Source: Acidobacteriaceae bacterium (lineage in GTDB: Bacteria; Acidobacteriota; Terriglobia; Terriglobales; Acidobacteriaceae). From it: a DNA stretch of 25,433 nucleotides. The position numbers were made by a program, and so were the translations under genes. Of this stretch, positions 7,182 through 14,901 are shown piece by piece. The notes below the pieces were generated by a model. The model searched no databases. It was not told the DNA's origin and saw only the letters and a list, made by a program, of their open reading frames with translations. The stretch spans positions 1 through 25,433 of the forward strand of contig PMBA01000273.1 of NCBI GenBank assembly GCA_003152795.1, given 5' to 3'. The first letter of the stretch is position 1. Every line of letters starts with the position of its first letter.

Positions 7182-8654
7182 ATGCCATTGAAAACACTGT
7201 TTTTGAATCCGCCTTCGTTTGAGAATTTCGACGGGGGAGCTGGCTCCCGCTGGCCCGCTACCCGCGAGATTGAATCCTACTGGTATCCGGTGTGGCTCGC
7301 CTATCCAACCGGCATGCTCGAAGGCGCGCGCCTGCTCGACGCCCCGGCTCACCACATTACCGCGGAAGAAACCATCCGCACGTGCCAGGACTACGAACTG
7401 CTCGTGCTGTTCACCAGCACTCCTGGGTTTCCCGGCGACGTCCGTATCGCCGAGGCCATCAAAGACAGCAACCCTCACATCAAGATCGCCTTCGTCGGAC
7501 CCCACGTCAGCGTGTTGCCCGAGAAGTCTCTGCTGGAAGCCAAGGTGATTGACGTAGCCTGCCGCAAGGAATTCGACTACTCCATCGTCGAATACGCCCA
7601 GGGCAAGCCGATCGAAGACATTCTCGGCATTTCATACCGCAAGAACGGCAAGGTCGTGCATAATCCCGATCGGCCCACCATCGAGAATCTCGACGCCCTG
7701 CCCCACGTCACCGACGTTTACCGCCGCGACCTCGATGTTCGCCGCTACAACGTGCCTTTCCTGCTCCACCCCTTTGTCTCGCTCTACACCTCGCGCGGAT
7801 GCCCGGCCCAGTGCACTTTCTGCCTCTGGCCCCAGACCCTCAGCGGACACCCATGGCGCAAGCGCTCCACCGACGACGTGGCCCGTGAGATGGCCAAGGC
7901 GAAAGACTACTGGCCCTACGTCAAGGAATTTTTCTTCGACGACGACACTTTCAACCTGCAAAAGGCTCGCACCGTGGAACTCTGCGCTAAGTTGAAACCG
8001 CTGGGCCTCACCTGGTCGTGCACCTCGCGAGTCACCACCGACTTCGAAACCCTCAAGGCAATGAAAGAGGCCGGATGCCGGCTTTTGATTGTGGGCTACG
8101 AATCGGGAGATCAACAGATTCTGAAGAACATCAAAAAGGGCGCGACCATCGAGCGCGCCCGCCAGTTCACCAAGGATTGCCACAAGCTCGGACTGGTGGT
8201 CCACGGGGATTTCATCCTCGGCCTTCCCGGAGAGAGTCGCGAGACCATCAAGAACACCATCAACTTCGCCAAGGAACTCGACGTGGAGACGATCCAGGTT
8301 TCCGTGGCGCACGCGTACCCTGGCACGGAGTTGCACGAATTTGCCATGAAAAATGGCTTCATGACCAGCGACTCGAAAATGGTCGACGATGGCGGCCACC
8401 AGATGGTGCAGATCGAGTATCCCGGCCTGCCCGCTGCGGAAATTCTGGAGGCGGTCCATCACTTCTACGACGCCTATTATTTCCGTCCCAAGGCCGCCTA
8501 CCGCATTTTGCGGAAGGCCGTCTTCGACAACTCCGAACGCAAGCGCCTCTACAAAGAAGCGCGGACTTTCCTTAAACTGCGTTCCCAGCGCCACAAATGG
8601 GTCAAGGATAACCGCAAGGAAGAAACACCTGCCGCGGCACCGGCCAAGGCCTAG
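7182..8654 (+). CDS. hpnJ: Hopanoid biosynthesis radical SAM protein HpnJ
   Basis: A 490-residue radical SAM enzyme with an N-terminal B12-binding-like domain. Seen: the family start MPLKTLFLNPPSFENFDGGA, a Rossmann-like domain (about residues 60-140, AEAIKDSNPHIKIAFVGPHV), then the iron-sulphur motif CPAQCTFC (Cys207, Cys211, Cys214), FFFDDDTFN, and the C-terminal SAM-barrel motifs GYESGD and HGDFILGLPGES. The start at ATG 7182 reproduces the family N-terminus exactly; the frame opens 39 nt earlier. In Burkholderia hpnJ acts with hpnI (glycosyltransferase) and hpnK (deacetylase) to make bacteriohopanetetrol cyclitol ether, probably by contracting the sugar ring. No hpnI or hpnK is visible here. 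The gene is followed by a large inverted repeat and two small DMT-type proteins. Confidence 0.93.
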   Translation: MPLKTLFLNPPSFENFDGGAGSRWPATREIESYWYPVWLAYPTGMLEGARLLDAPAHHITAEETIRTCQDYELLVLFTSTPGFPGDVRIAEAIKDSNPHIKIAFVGPHVSVLPEKSLLEAKVIDVACRKEFDYSIVEYAQGKPIEDILGISYRKNGKVVHNPDRPTIENLDALPHVTDVYRRDLDVRRYNVPFLLHPFVSLYTSRGCPAQCTFCLWPQTLSGHPWRKRSTDDVAREMAKAKDYWPYVKEFFFDDDTFNLQKARTVELCAKLKPLGLTWSCTSRVTTDFETLKAMKEAGCRLLIVGYESGDQQILKNIKKGATIERARQFTKDCHKLGLVVHGDFILGLPGESRETIKNTINFAKELDVETIQVSVAHAYPGTELHEFAMKNGFMTSDSKMVDDGGHQMVQIEYPGLPAAEILEAVHHFYDAYYFRPKAAYRILRKAVFDNSERKRLYKEARTFLKLRSQRHKWVKDNRKEETPAAAPAKA

Positions 8655-8660
8655 ACAATC

Positions 8661-8757
8661 ATTGAGGCATTGAATCATTGAGGCATTTTGAAAACCCAAG
8701 AGCCCTTGCCCTTTAATGATTCAATGACTCAGTGTCTCAATGATTCAATGCCTCAAT
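8661..8757. repeat. Perfect 22-bp inverted repeat between hpnJ and the DMT pair
   Basis: Arms at 8661-8682 and 8736-8757 are exact reverse complements over 22 bp (core AATGATTCAATGCCTCAAT), with a 53-nt loop holding further degenerate copies (AATGATTCAATGACTC at 8715-8730). The sequence is built from repeated TCAATGA-type words. The ATG (8748) of the next gene is inside the right arm, so the hairpin in mRNA would bury the start codon. Such word repeats recur between genes in acidobacterial genomes, as far as I recall. Confidence 0.85.
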
Positions 8758-9188
8758 TGACCTTTCAAAAATACCTCGTCCTGGCGGGAATCACCGTATT
8801 CAGCACTGCCGGCGATTCCCTGCTGGCTCGTGGTATGAAAGATCTCGCCGGCATCTCCCTGCATCATCCTTCCGGTCTCCTCCTGGCCGTCCTCAATCCC
8901 TGGGTAACGGCGGGAATCCTGTTGCTGCTGGCCTTCTTCGTTTGCTACATGTCCGCGCTTTCATGGGCTGACCTCACCTATGTACTGCCTGCTACATCGC
9001 TCGCATATGTGCTCGTGGCTTTGATTGGTCACTTCCAGCTTCATGAGGTGATCTCGCCCACGCGTTGGCTTGGCATTGCATTAATCGCCGCCGGCGTCGG
9101 CTTCGTGGCCGCCGGACCTTCGGTGACGCCCAGCCGCCAACCCCGCGACACCGATCGCGACACACTGTCGCCCGAGGTGCGGTCATGA
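8748..9188 (+). CDS. Small DMT/SMR-like membrane protein, first of a pair
   Basis: A protein of about 146 residues with four hydrophobic segments: FQKYLVLAGITVFSTAGDSL, LNPWVTAGILLLLAFFVCYM, DLTYVLPATSLAYVLVALIG, and WLGIALIAAGVGFVAAG. The pattern, with a glycine-rich last helix and LPATSLAYVLVAL in helix 3, is that of half-size drug/metabolite transporters (EamA or SMR fold, like ArnE/ArnF). Four-helix members work as dimers. A polar tail of about 20 residues follows. The start is uncertain: ATG 8748 is best placed but has no Shine-Dalgarno and sits in the inverted repeat; ATG 8724 and TTG 8688 are upstream in frame. Its TGA overlaps the ATG of the second small protein by 4 nt, which suggests equal production of two subunits. 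The substrate is unknown; the adjacent hpnJ points to a hopanoid lipid. Confidence 0.8.
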   Translation: MPQLTFQKYLVLAGITVFSTAGDSLLARGMKDLAGISLHHPSGLLLAVLNPWVTAGILLLLAFFVCYMSALSWADLTYVLPATSLAYVLVALIGHFQLHEVISPTRWLGIALIAAGVGFVAAGPSVTPSRQPRDTDRDTLSPEVRS

Positions 9189-9565
9189 ATGAAGTCCACG
9201 CCTGGGCCGCGATTGGCCTCATCATTCTGGCCTCCACCACTGGAGACGTGTTGCTGTCCTATTCCATGAAACGGGTCGGCGACGTTACTGACCTCTGGCG
9301 GCAGCGCGGCCTCCTGGCCGTTGCCGCGCGCGTGCTGGCAACGCCCACCTTTGCTCTCGGCTTGATGGCCATGGCGGTCGCGTTCTACAGCCTGCTCTTT
9401 GGCCTCTCGTGGGGCAATCTCAGTCTGGTCGTGCCCGCTTCCGCCTCGCTCACCTTTGTCGCCAACGCCGTTGCCGCGCGCATCTTCCTCCATGAACGCG
9501 TCGGCCGCCGTCGTTGGATTGCCGCATTGCTGGTAGCCGGTGGCGTAGTGCTGATGGCCCTCTGA
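9185..9565 (+). CDS. Small DMT/SMR-like membrane protein, second of a pair
   Basis: A 126-residue protein with four predicted membrane helices: AWAAIGLIILASTTGDVLLS, TPTFALGLMAMAVAFYSLLF, LSLVVPASASLTFVANAVAA, and WIAALLVAGGVVLMAL. It shares the STTGD/STAGD motif in helix 1, the helix-3 proline-alanine pattern (VPASASLTFV versus LPATSLAYVL) and the -F/H-LHE- loop before helix 4 (IFLHERVGRRRW versus FQLHEVISPTRW) with its partner, so the two are paralogues. Start at ATG 9185, overlapping the upstream TGA (ATGA). ArnE and ArnF, which flip aminoarabinose-lipid carrier, are arranged in the same way; a lipid-flipping heterodimer is the likeliest reading but remains inferred. Confidence 0.82.
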   Translation: MNEVHAWAAIGLIILASTTGDVLLSYSMKRVGDVTDLWRQRGLLAVAARVLATPTFALGLMAMAVAFYSLLFGLSWGNLSLVVPASASLTFVANAVAARIFLHERVGRRRWIAALLVAGGVVLMAL

Positions 9566-9612
9566 TTCGCCCTGGCGCAGCGTGTCAATCAGATCAACGA
9601 AATAGTTAGCGC

Positions 9613-9641
9613 TGTCATCCTGAGCGAAGCGAAGGACCTAT
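9613..9641 (+). repeat. Dispersed short repeat of the TCATCCTGAGCGAAGCGAAG type
   Basis: The stretch starting TGTCATCCTGAGCGAAGC and ending GAAGGACCTA matches a sequence I recognise as recurring between genes in many Acidobacteriota and other environmental bacteria. Only one copy is in this window, so its repeat nature rests on memory, not on the sequence. The rest of 9566-9722 shows no gene. Confidence 0.5.
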
Positions 9642-9722
9642 GTATTTTGTTTGTACTACGAAGCTCTTGCCAGGCCCCGACACCGCGCCCCGACCTTATT
9701 CGCGTATTTCCGGGTCACGACG

Positions 9723-10481
9723 CTAGCCGAATAAATCGACCGCGATCACCAGCGGTTGCGTTTCCGCGATTCGGTCTTTGCCGTCGGATGCGGATTGCCT
9801 TGATTTTGGCTCCGGTTCCTCTCCACGCAGAATTGTCCCCAGAAACGGAAACCGCTCGCTTAACCTCACCGCGCCCAGTCTTCCGTCCTCAATCTGCCTG
9901 CGAAATGACTCCGTATGCGTCCCCCGGCGCGCCGATCTAAGCTGGTTCATGATCGCCTGCAGCCTCGCCAGCTCCGCGACCAGTTCCGCCAGCATGTCCT
10001 TTCCGCCCGTACTCAACTGGACGAACTCGATGCCTGTTCCGGACCCGCCCCGAATCGCCCTTACCTCACCCACGGCCCGGAACGAAGCCGCGTTCACGCG
10101 CACCATGATTTCAGCGCGCCAGCCGCAACGTGCCGGCAGATTGGCATCGACCCGGCATCCTCCAAGACTCAAATCGAGGATCTTCCCCGGAACAAAAATG
10201 CCATCGGATGGCAGCCGGCTGATCTTCGCCTCGCCGCCACAGGTGAATCGCCGGCTGCGACGGCGATCCTCGGCAGCGGGGTTGTCGGCGCGCTCATGGC
10301 TTGCGCCATTCTGATCGGCGCGATCCTGATCTGCGGGAACAAGCTTTGGGCGATCACTGTCCCCTCCGCTGCGCTCAGCCATATTGATAAGATCGTATTC
10401 AGGCGAAAATTCTTGAGAAAGGCCTCTGGGTAACGCAGGACTGAAAACTGAAGTAATTGAAGTTGCCGAACCAGGTCTCAT
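9723..10481 (-). CDS. PilZ-domain protein (c-di-GMP receptor type)
   Basis: Up to 252 residues with one PilZ domain (about residues 72-165). The c-di-GMP-binding residues are all present: RRRSR (73-77) for the RxxxR part and DLSLGG (103-108) for the (D/N)xSxxG part. A basic, low-complexity lead precedes it; a C-terminal extension of about 85 residues has no family I recognise. The ATG at 10481 overlaps the hpnE TGA (ATGA), like the other genes of this run, so it is annotated here. However, the first 33 codons look like intergenic sequence (runs of ACTTCAGTTTTCAGT), and ATG 10382 is a fair alternative that keeps the whole domain. Position as last gene of the hpn run suggests that c-di-GMP signalling is linked to hopanoid synthesis or to the membrane it changes; this is inference. 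Confidence 0.85.
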   Translation of the reverse strand: MRPGSATSITSVFSPALPRGLSQEFSPEYDLINMAERSGGDSDRPKLVPADQDRADQNGASHERADNPAAEDRRRSRRFTCGGEAKISRLPSDGIFVPGKILDLSLGGCRVDANLPARCGWRAEIMVRVNAASFRAVGEVRAIRGGSGTGIEFVQLSTGGKDMLAELVAELARLQAIMNQLRSARRGTHTESFRRQIEDGRLGAVRLSERFPFLGTILRGEEPEPKSRQSASDGKDRIAETQPLVIAVDLFG

Positions 10482-11923
10482 TCAAACAGCTTCATGAACC
10501 CACTCGCCGCCAGATCGGGCACCAGAAAGCTCGCGTTCTTGCCGCCGGCGAACCGCGCCAGCGCTTCCGCCGCCAGATACCCGCTGCGCACCGCGCCCTC
10601 CATCGTGGCCGGCCAACCCGTCGCCGTCCAATCGCCCGCCAGATACACTCGCGGCCCTAGCGTCTCCGGCTGCGGCCGGTACTGGTCGATTCCCGGGCGC
10701 GGCGAATAGGTCGCATGCACTTCCTTGATCACCGTCGACTTCAGCAGTTTTGCTTCGCGTGCGCCGGGGAAAAATTCCTGCGCCTCTTTCACCGCCAGTT
10801 CGACGATCTCCGCTTTCGATTTTTCCACCAGGCTCCGCGAGCAGCTGACAACCAGCTCCACATAGCTGCCACCGTCCCCCCGACCGTCGTTCTCGCGAGC
10901 TTCAATCAGTCGCGACTTGTGAAACATCCATTGAATCGTGCGGTCGAGCAGTACCGCATGATCAAGATCGCTGATCTGACGATCGAACCAGAGATGAATG
11001 CCGGTGATCGGCGACGTCGAAAACTGCCCGAGCGCCCCGGCCAATGCAGCCGCCGCCGGTGTATCGGGCAACATGCGCCCCAGGACATCAAAAGGGACGG
11101 CAAGAACGAGATAATCGAATTCCTGCTCCTGCCCATTCGTCGTCACGCTTACACCAACTGCCTCTGTCCGAAACGACTCCACGCCCGCGCGAAACTGCAC
11201 CTCTCCACCCCGCGCGCGGATATAGTCTCCGGCGGTGCTGTACAGCTCGGTAAGCGGCACAGTTGGAATCCCCATGCGCCCGGCCGCCGCCGACTTAAGA
11301 AACGACTCGCGCACCACCTGCGCCGCATAAGGGACGGACACCTTATTGAGGTCTTCGTTCAGGGCGCTGACCAGGATTGTCTTCCAGAAACGCTCAATCG
11401 CTCGCTCGGTCTGGCCATGGCGTTTCAGCCAGTCCAGGAACGACTCGCCCCGATCCGCCGGGTTCGAAGGAGCCAGCGCCAGCATGGCGCGGCTGATGGC
11501 CATCTTGTCCCGAAAACCCAGACAGTCTGCCCGCAGAAATGACGGAGCAGTGTGCAGCGGAGCCGGCAGCCCTGACGGCGCAATCACCGAGGCGCGCCCC
11601 CCGGGCTCGAGGAACGTCAGCTTCTCATACCAGCGAATCTTGTCCTGAACTCCCGCTCGACGATAAAAATCCAGCAGGTTGGTGCAGCAGCCGAGCAACA
11701 CATGCTGGCAATTGTCCACCACTTCACCGGTGCCGGGATGCTGATACGAAGAGGCGCGCCCCCCGAGATAAGGGCGGCGCTCAAAGAGCGTCACGCGAAA
11801 GCCGGCTTCGGCCAGGGCGCATCCCGCGGCCAGACCGGCCAACCCGCCTCCGGCTACAGCGACTGTAGCAGGATGCGCCGAGTTAGCATGGATCGTATCT
11901 GGATGGATCAAGGGCGGCATCAC
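10478..11923 (-). CDS. hpnE: Hydroxysqualene dehydroxylase HpnE
   Basis: A 481-residue flavoprotein of the amine-oxidase/phytoene-desaturase fold that reduces hydroxysqualene to squalene, the last of the three bacterial steps from farnesyl diphosphate. Seen: the FAD-binding start VAVAGGGLAGLAAGCALAEA (GGGxxG at 25-30), then FERRPYLGGRASSYQHPGTG, VDNCQHVLLGCCTNLLDF, and the C-terminal FAD signature VYLAGDWTATGWPATMEGAV. The ATG at 11923 overlaps the hpnD stop by 4 nt; the TGA overlaps the ATG of the PilZ gene. The length is slightly above the usual 420-460 because of a short N-terminal extension. HpnE is normally membrane-associated and acts with HpnC and HpnD. Confidence 0.96.
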   Translation of the reverse strand: MMPPLIHPDTIHANSAHPATVAVAGGGLAGLAAGCALAEAGFRVTLFERRPYLGGRASSYQHPGTGEVVDNCQHVLLGCCTNLLDFYRRAGVQDKIRWYEKLTFLEPGGRASVIAPSGLPAPLHTAPSFLRADCLGFRDKMAISRAMLALAPSNPADRGESFLDWLKRHGQTERAIERFWKTILVSALNEDLNKVSVPYAAQVVRESFLKSAAAGRMGIPTVPLTELYSTAGDYIRARGGEVQFRAGVESFRTEAVGVSVTTNGQEQEFDYLVLAVPFDVLGRMLPDTPAAAALAGALGQFSTSPITGIHLWFDRQISDLDHAVLLDRTIQWMFHKSRLIEARENDGRGDGGSYVELVVSCSRSLVEKSKAEIVELAVKEAQEFFPGAREAKLLKSTVIKEVHATYSPRPGIDQYRPQPETLGPRVYLAGDWTATGWPATMEGAVRSGYLAAEALARFAGGKNASFLVPDLAASGFMKLFE

Positions 11924-12855
11924 AGCAGACGCTTCAGGATTCCTTTTCCGAGGACAGTGAGCTTTTCGGGAACAGTCAGCCGGACGCGCTCACTGAATAC
12001 GTCATACTGGTTCGAAGCGATTTTTTCCAGCAGCCGGCGATAGATGGTGATCAGGACCCACAGCGCAGGCTGGCTGTCTTCATTCACCAGCGGGATCAAT
12101 TCTTCTCCAGCGCGATAGCACTCGCGAGCCCGGTCGGTCTCCATCGCCAGCAGCGGACGTATGCGGGCCGCATCAACCTGCGGCGCCGCCAGATCCGCGG
12201 CCGACAGTCCGCACTGCGCCAGGTCCTCTTGCGGAAAATAAACCCGCCCCATCGCCACGTCTTCTTTGACGTCGCGAATAATGTTCGTAAGCTGAAAAGC
12301 CAAACCGCAGCGTTCCGCAAGCGCCTCGGCGGCGGGGTCGCGATAGCCGAATATCCTGATGCACACCAGCCCCACCACCGATGCCACGCCGTAGCAATAC
12401 TGCCGCAACTCTTCAAAAGTCTGGTAACGCGCGACCGCCGCCGCGCCGGGCTCCGTCTGCCCATATTCCAGATCCGCGGCCGTGCCGTACGCCAACTGGT
12501 CGAGAAGGCCCACCGGAATCTGGTAAGTGCGCTGCGCGTCGGTCAGCGCCAGCAGCACCGGATCATCCGTCGGCTGTGCTGCCAGGGCGCGGTGTACTTC
12601 ATCCAACCAGTCCAGCAGCTTGTTGTGACGGTCGCCGGGGCCTGACGTGCTGTCGTCACTGATGTCGTCGCACCGCCGCATGTACGCGTACACCGCGCTC
12701 AAAGCATTTCGCTTCCTCACAGGCAGCACCACGAACCCGTAATAGAAATTCTTCGCGGCCGAGCGCGCGATACTCCGGCAGACCGAGTACGCCATATCGA
12801 GCTGGGACGCGGTAGGCGCGAACTGCGCGGGCGCATTTCCCACGACCGTGCTCAT
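11920..12855 (-). CDS. hpnD: Presqualene diphosphate synthase HpnD
   Basis: A 311-residue trans-isoprenyl diphosphate synthase that joins two farnesyl diphosphates head to head into presqualene diphosphate. Seen: the first aspartate-rich site DDISDD (63-68), YAYMRRCDDI before it, and the second site NIIRDVKED (191-199) followed by GRVYFPQEDL. These are the magnesium-diphosphate sites of the squalene/phytoene synthase fold. The order hpnC-hpnD-hpnE is the standard one. ATG 12855 overlaps the hpnC TGA, and its own TGA overlaps the hpnE ATG, so all three are translationally coupled. HpnD is told from HpnC by the NIIRDVKED second motif and by its place in the operon. Phytoene synthase is the alternative family member, but the hpnE partner argues against it. 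Confidence 0.96.
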   Translation of the reverse strand: MSTVVGNAPAQFAPTASQLDMAYSVCRSIARSAAKNFYYGFVVLPVRKRNALSAVYAYMRRCDDISDDSTSGPGDRHNKLLDWLDEVHRALAAQPTDDPVLLALTDAQRTYQIPVGLLDQLAYGTAADLEYGQTEPGAAAVARYQTFEELRQYCYGVASVVGLVCIRIFGYRDPAAEALAERCGLAFQLTNIIRDVKEDVAMGRVYFPQEDLAQCGLSAADLAAPQVDAARIRPLLAMETDRARECYRAGEELIPLVNEDSQPALWVLITIYRRLLEKIASNQYDVFSERVRLTVPEKLTVLGKGILKRLL

Positions 12856-13790
12856 CGCAGCTTCCCCAACCCGGCGCGCACCACCAGCGCCAGCTTTCGC
12901 GCTTTGGAGATCGCGGGACGCCTGCCCAGCACGGAATATTGCTGGCGCTCGATGGCGTTAAGAATTTCCTGTCCGCCCCGGCTGAAAAGTCCGATGTCGG
13001 TGGCTAACGCGCGGTCCACTTTCGCGATCAAAGGCAGGCCTTGCCCGAACCACTCCCGCGCCCGTTCGACTTCAAACTTCATCATGGCGCAGAACGCGGA
13101 ACTGTTCTCTCCGTCCCGTAATCCCGCTTCGCTCACGCCAAACCGCCGCAGGTCCTCGAGTGGAAGATAAATTCGTCCTTTGGCATAGTCCGCGCTCACG
13201 TCTTGCCAGAAGTTCGCCAGTTGCAGCGCGGTACAGGTGTAGTCGGACAACTGCTGGCGCTCGGAATCGCCGTATCCGCAGAGATACAGCACCAGGTGCC
13301 CGACCGGATTCGCCGAATACCTGCAATAGCCCAGCAGCGAATCGAAGGTCTCGTAGCGGGTGACATTCTGGTCCTGCCGGAAAGCGGTCAGCAGATCCGC
13401 AAACTCTTGTTTCGGAATTTCAAACTTGCGCACGGTTTCGGCCAGCGCGACAAATACCGGGTGTCGCGGATGACCCTCGTAGCAGGCGTTTAACTCATTT
13501 TCCCACTGATCCAGCAACTGCAGGGATGCGCCCGCGTCCCCCACCTCGTCCCCCAGGTCGTCCGAGATCCGGCAATAAGCGTAGACGTTGAAGAAGTGCT
13601 GCCGCAGTTGCTTCGGAAGAAACCAGGACGCAACCGAAAAATTCTCGTAATGCGAGCGCGCCAGGCGGCGGCAATAGTCGCGCGCTTCAGCTTCCGACGG
13701 GGCATGCTCGGGAATGGCGTACTCCGGCGGCAGCGCACTCCATCCGGAGGCGCGCGGCGCAGTCGGGGGATGGCTGGCAGCAGTTATCAT
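12852..13790 (-). CDS. hpnC: Hydroxysqualene synthase HpnC
   Basis: A 312-residue member of the squalene/phytoene synthase family that turns presqualene diphosphate into hydroxysqualene, which HpnE then reduces. Seen: DYCRRLARSHYENFSVASWF near the start, the first metal site DDLGDE (77-82) in YAYCRISDDLGDEVG, FRQDQNVTRYETFDSLLGYC, and the second site as NFWQDVSADYAKGRIYLP (193-210), which has the NFWQD form typical of HpnC. The ATG at 13790 is the first start in the frame; a 60-bp gap separates it from the upstream dehydrogenase. The TGA overlaps the hpnD ATG (ATGA). HpnC and HpnD are paralogues in tandem. Confidence 0.96.
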   Translation of the reverse strand: MITAASHPPTAPRASGWSALPPEYAIPEHAPSEAEARDYCRRLARSHYENFSVASWFLPKQLRQHFFNVYAYCRISDDLGDEVGDAGASLQLLDQWENELNACYEGHPRHPVFVALAETVRKFEIPKQEFADLLTAFRQDQNVTRYETFDSLLGYCRYSANPVGHLVLYLCGYGDSERQQLSDYTCTALQLANFWQDVSADYAKGRIYLPLEDLRRFGVSEAGLRDGENSSAFCAMMKFEVERAREWFGQGLPLIAKVDRALATDIGLFSRGGQEILNAIERQQYSVLGRRPAISKARKLALVVRAGLGKLR

Positions 13791-13851
13791 TCAAAATTGC
13801 TTGTGGAGCGCCGGACGCGCCCGGCCCGACGCCCGTCTCGCCACCATTGGG

Positions 13852-14901
13852 CTAGTGACCCGGGATAATCGCGGTCTTGATATCCCCGTTGCGGTTCAGC
13901 ATGTGGCGCAGCACATCCTGCAAGCGCGAAAGCGGAGCTTCACCGGTAATGTAGTCGTTCCCGCAAACTTTCTTCTCGGCAATCAGACCAAAAGCCCGCC
14001 GCACCGTCTCCGGTGTGTGATGGAAAGTTGCTTTCAAAGTGATTTCCGAATAGTGCAGGCGGTTGGTGTCCAACTGTACCTTGGTTCCCGCCGCGCACCC
14101 GCCAAAAAAATTGACCGTGCCTCCCTTGCGAACCATCTGCACCGCCCACTCCCACGCTTCCGGACGGCCCACCGCTTCAATCGCCACATCGGCTCCGCGT
14201 CTCTCCGGACTCAACTGCCGCACCGCCTCTACCGGATCGCTCACCTTCGTAATCTGCACCACTTCGTGTGCGCCCTTCTTCCGCGCCAGCGCCACCTGCG
14301 AATCGCGCTTGACCACCGCAATCACATTGCAGCCGATGGCCTTGGCCACCTGCACAAACATCAACCCGATCGGTCCGCCGCCGATCACCGCCACCGTGTC
14401 GCCAATCTCCACTCCCGTTTCGTGCAACCCGCGGAGCACGCAGGCCAGCGGTTCGGTCATCGCCGCATCCTCGAAGCTCACGTTCGACGGCACAACCAGC
14501 ATATTCGCTTCCACAATCCGCTTCGGAATTCGAATGTACTCGGCGTAGGCGCCATTATTGAACAACAGATCTTCGCAGAGGTTTAACTGGTGCTTGGAGC
14601 AATAGAAGCACTTGCCACAGGGAGCCGAGTTGAGCGCCACCACCCGCATCCCCTTCTTGAAGCCCCGCACGCCCTCTCCCACTTCTTCCACCGTGCCCGC
14701 CAGTTCATGCCCGAACAATGCCGGCGGCACAATCATGCGTGCGTGATAGCCCCGTTGATACACCTTCAAATCCGTGCCGCAGGTCAGCGCAACGTGCACC
14801 TTGACCAGTACTTCGCCCTCCCCCACTCGCGGGATCGGCACTCGTTCAATCTTGATATCTTCTTTGCCGTAAAGGACGGCAGCCGTCATCTTGCCATTCA
14901 C
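13852..14901 (-). CDS. Zinc-dependent MDR dehydrogenase, hpn cluster copy 1
   Basis: A 349-residue medium-chain dehydrogenase of the polyol/threonine dehydrogenase type. Seen: the catalytic-zinc residues in TCGTDLK (Cys41) and GHE (His65, Glu66), the four structural-zinc cysteines Cys95, Cys98, Cys101 and Cys109 in PCGKCFYCSKHQLNLC, and the NAD(P) fold VAVIGGGPIGLMFVQVAKA. The enzyme should interconvert an alcohol and an aldehyde or ketone. Its ATG overlaps the stop of the second dehydrogenase by 4 nt; hpnC follows. The substrate is not known. Placement between hpnG and hpnC suggests a hopanoid side-chain step, possibly reduction of ribosylhopane's open-chain aldehyde. Start at 14901; Met5 at 14889 is an alternative. 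Confidence 0.9.
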   Translation of the reverse strand: MNGKMTAAVLYGKEDIKIERVPIPRVGEGEVLVKVHVALTCGTDLKVYQRGYHARMIVPPALFGHELAGTVEEVGEGVRGFKKGMRVVALNSAPCGKCFYCSKHQLNLCEDLLFNNGAYAEYIRIPKRIVEANMLVVPSNVSFEDAAMTEPLACVLRGLHETGVEIGDTVAVIGGGPIGLMFVQVAKAIGCNVIAVVKRDSQVALARKKGAHEVVQITKVSDPVEAVRQLSPERRGADVAIEAVGRPEAWEWAVQMVRKGGTVNFFGGCAAGTKVQLDTNRLHYSEITLKATFHHTPETVRRAFGLIAEKKVCGNDYITGEAPLSRLQDVLRHMLNRNGDIKTAIIPGH

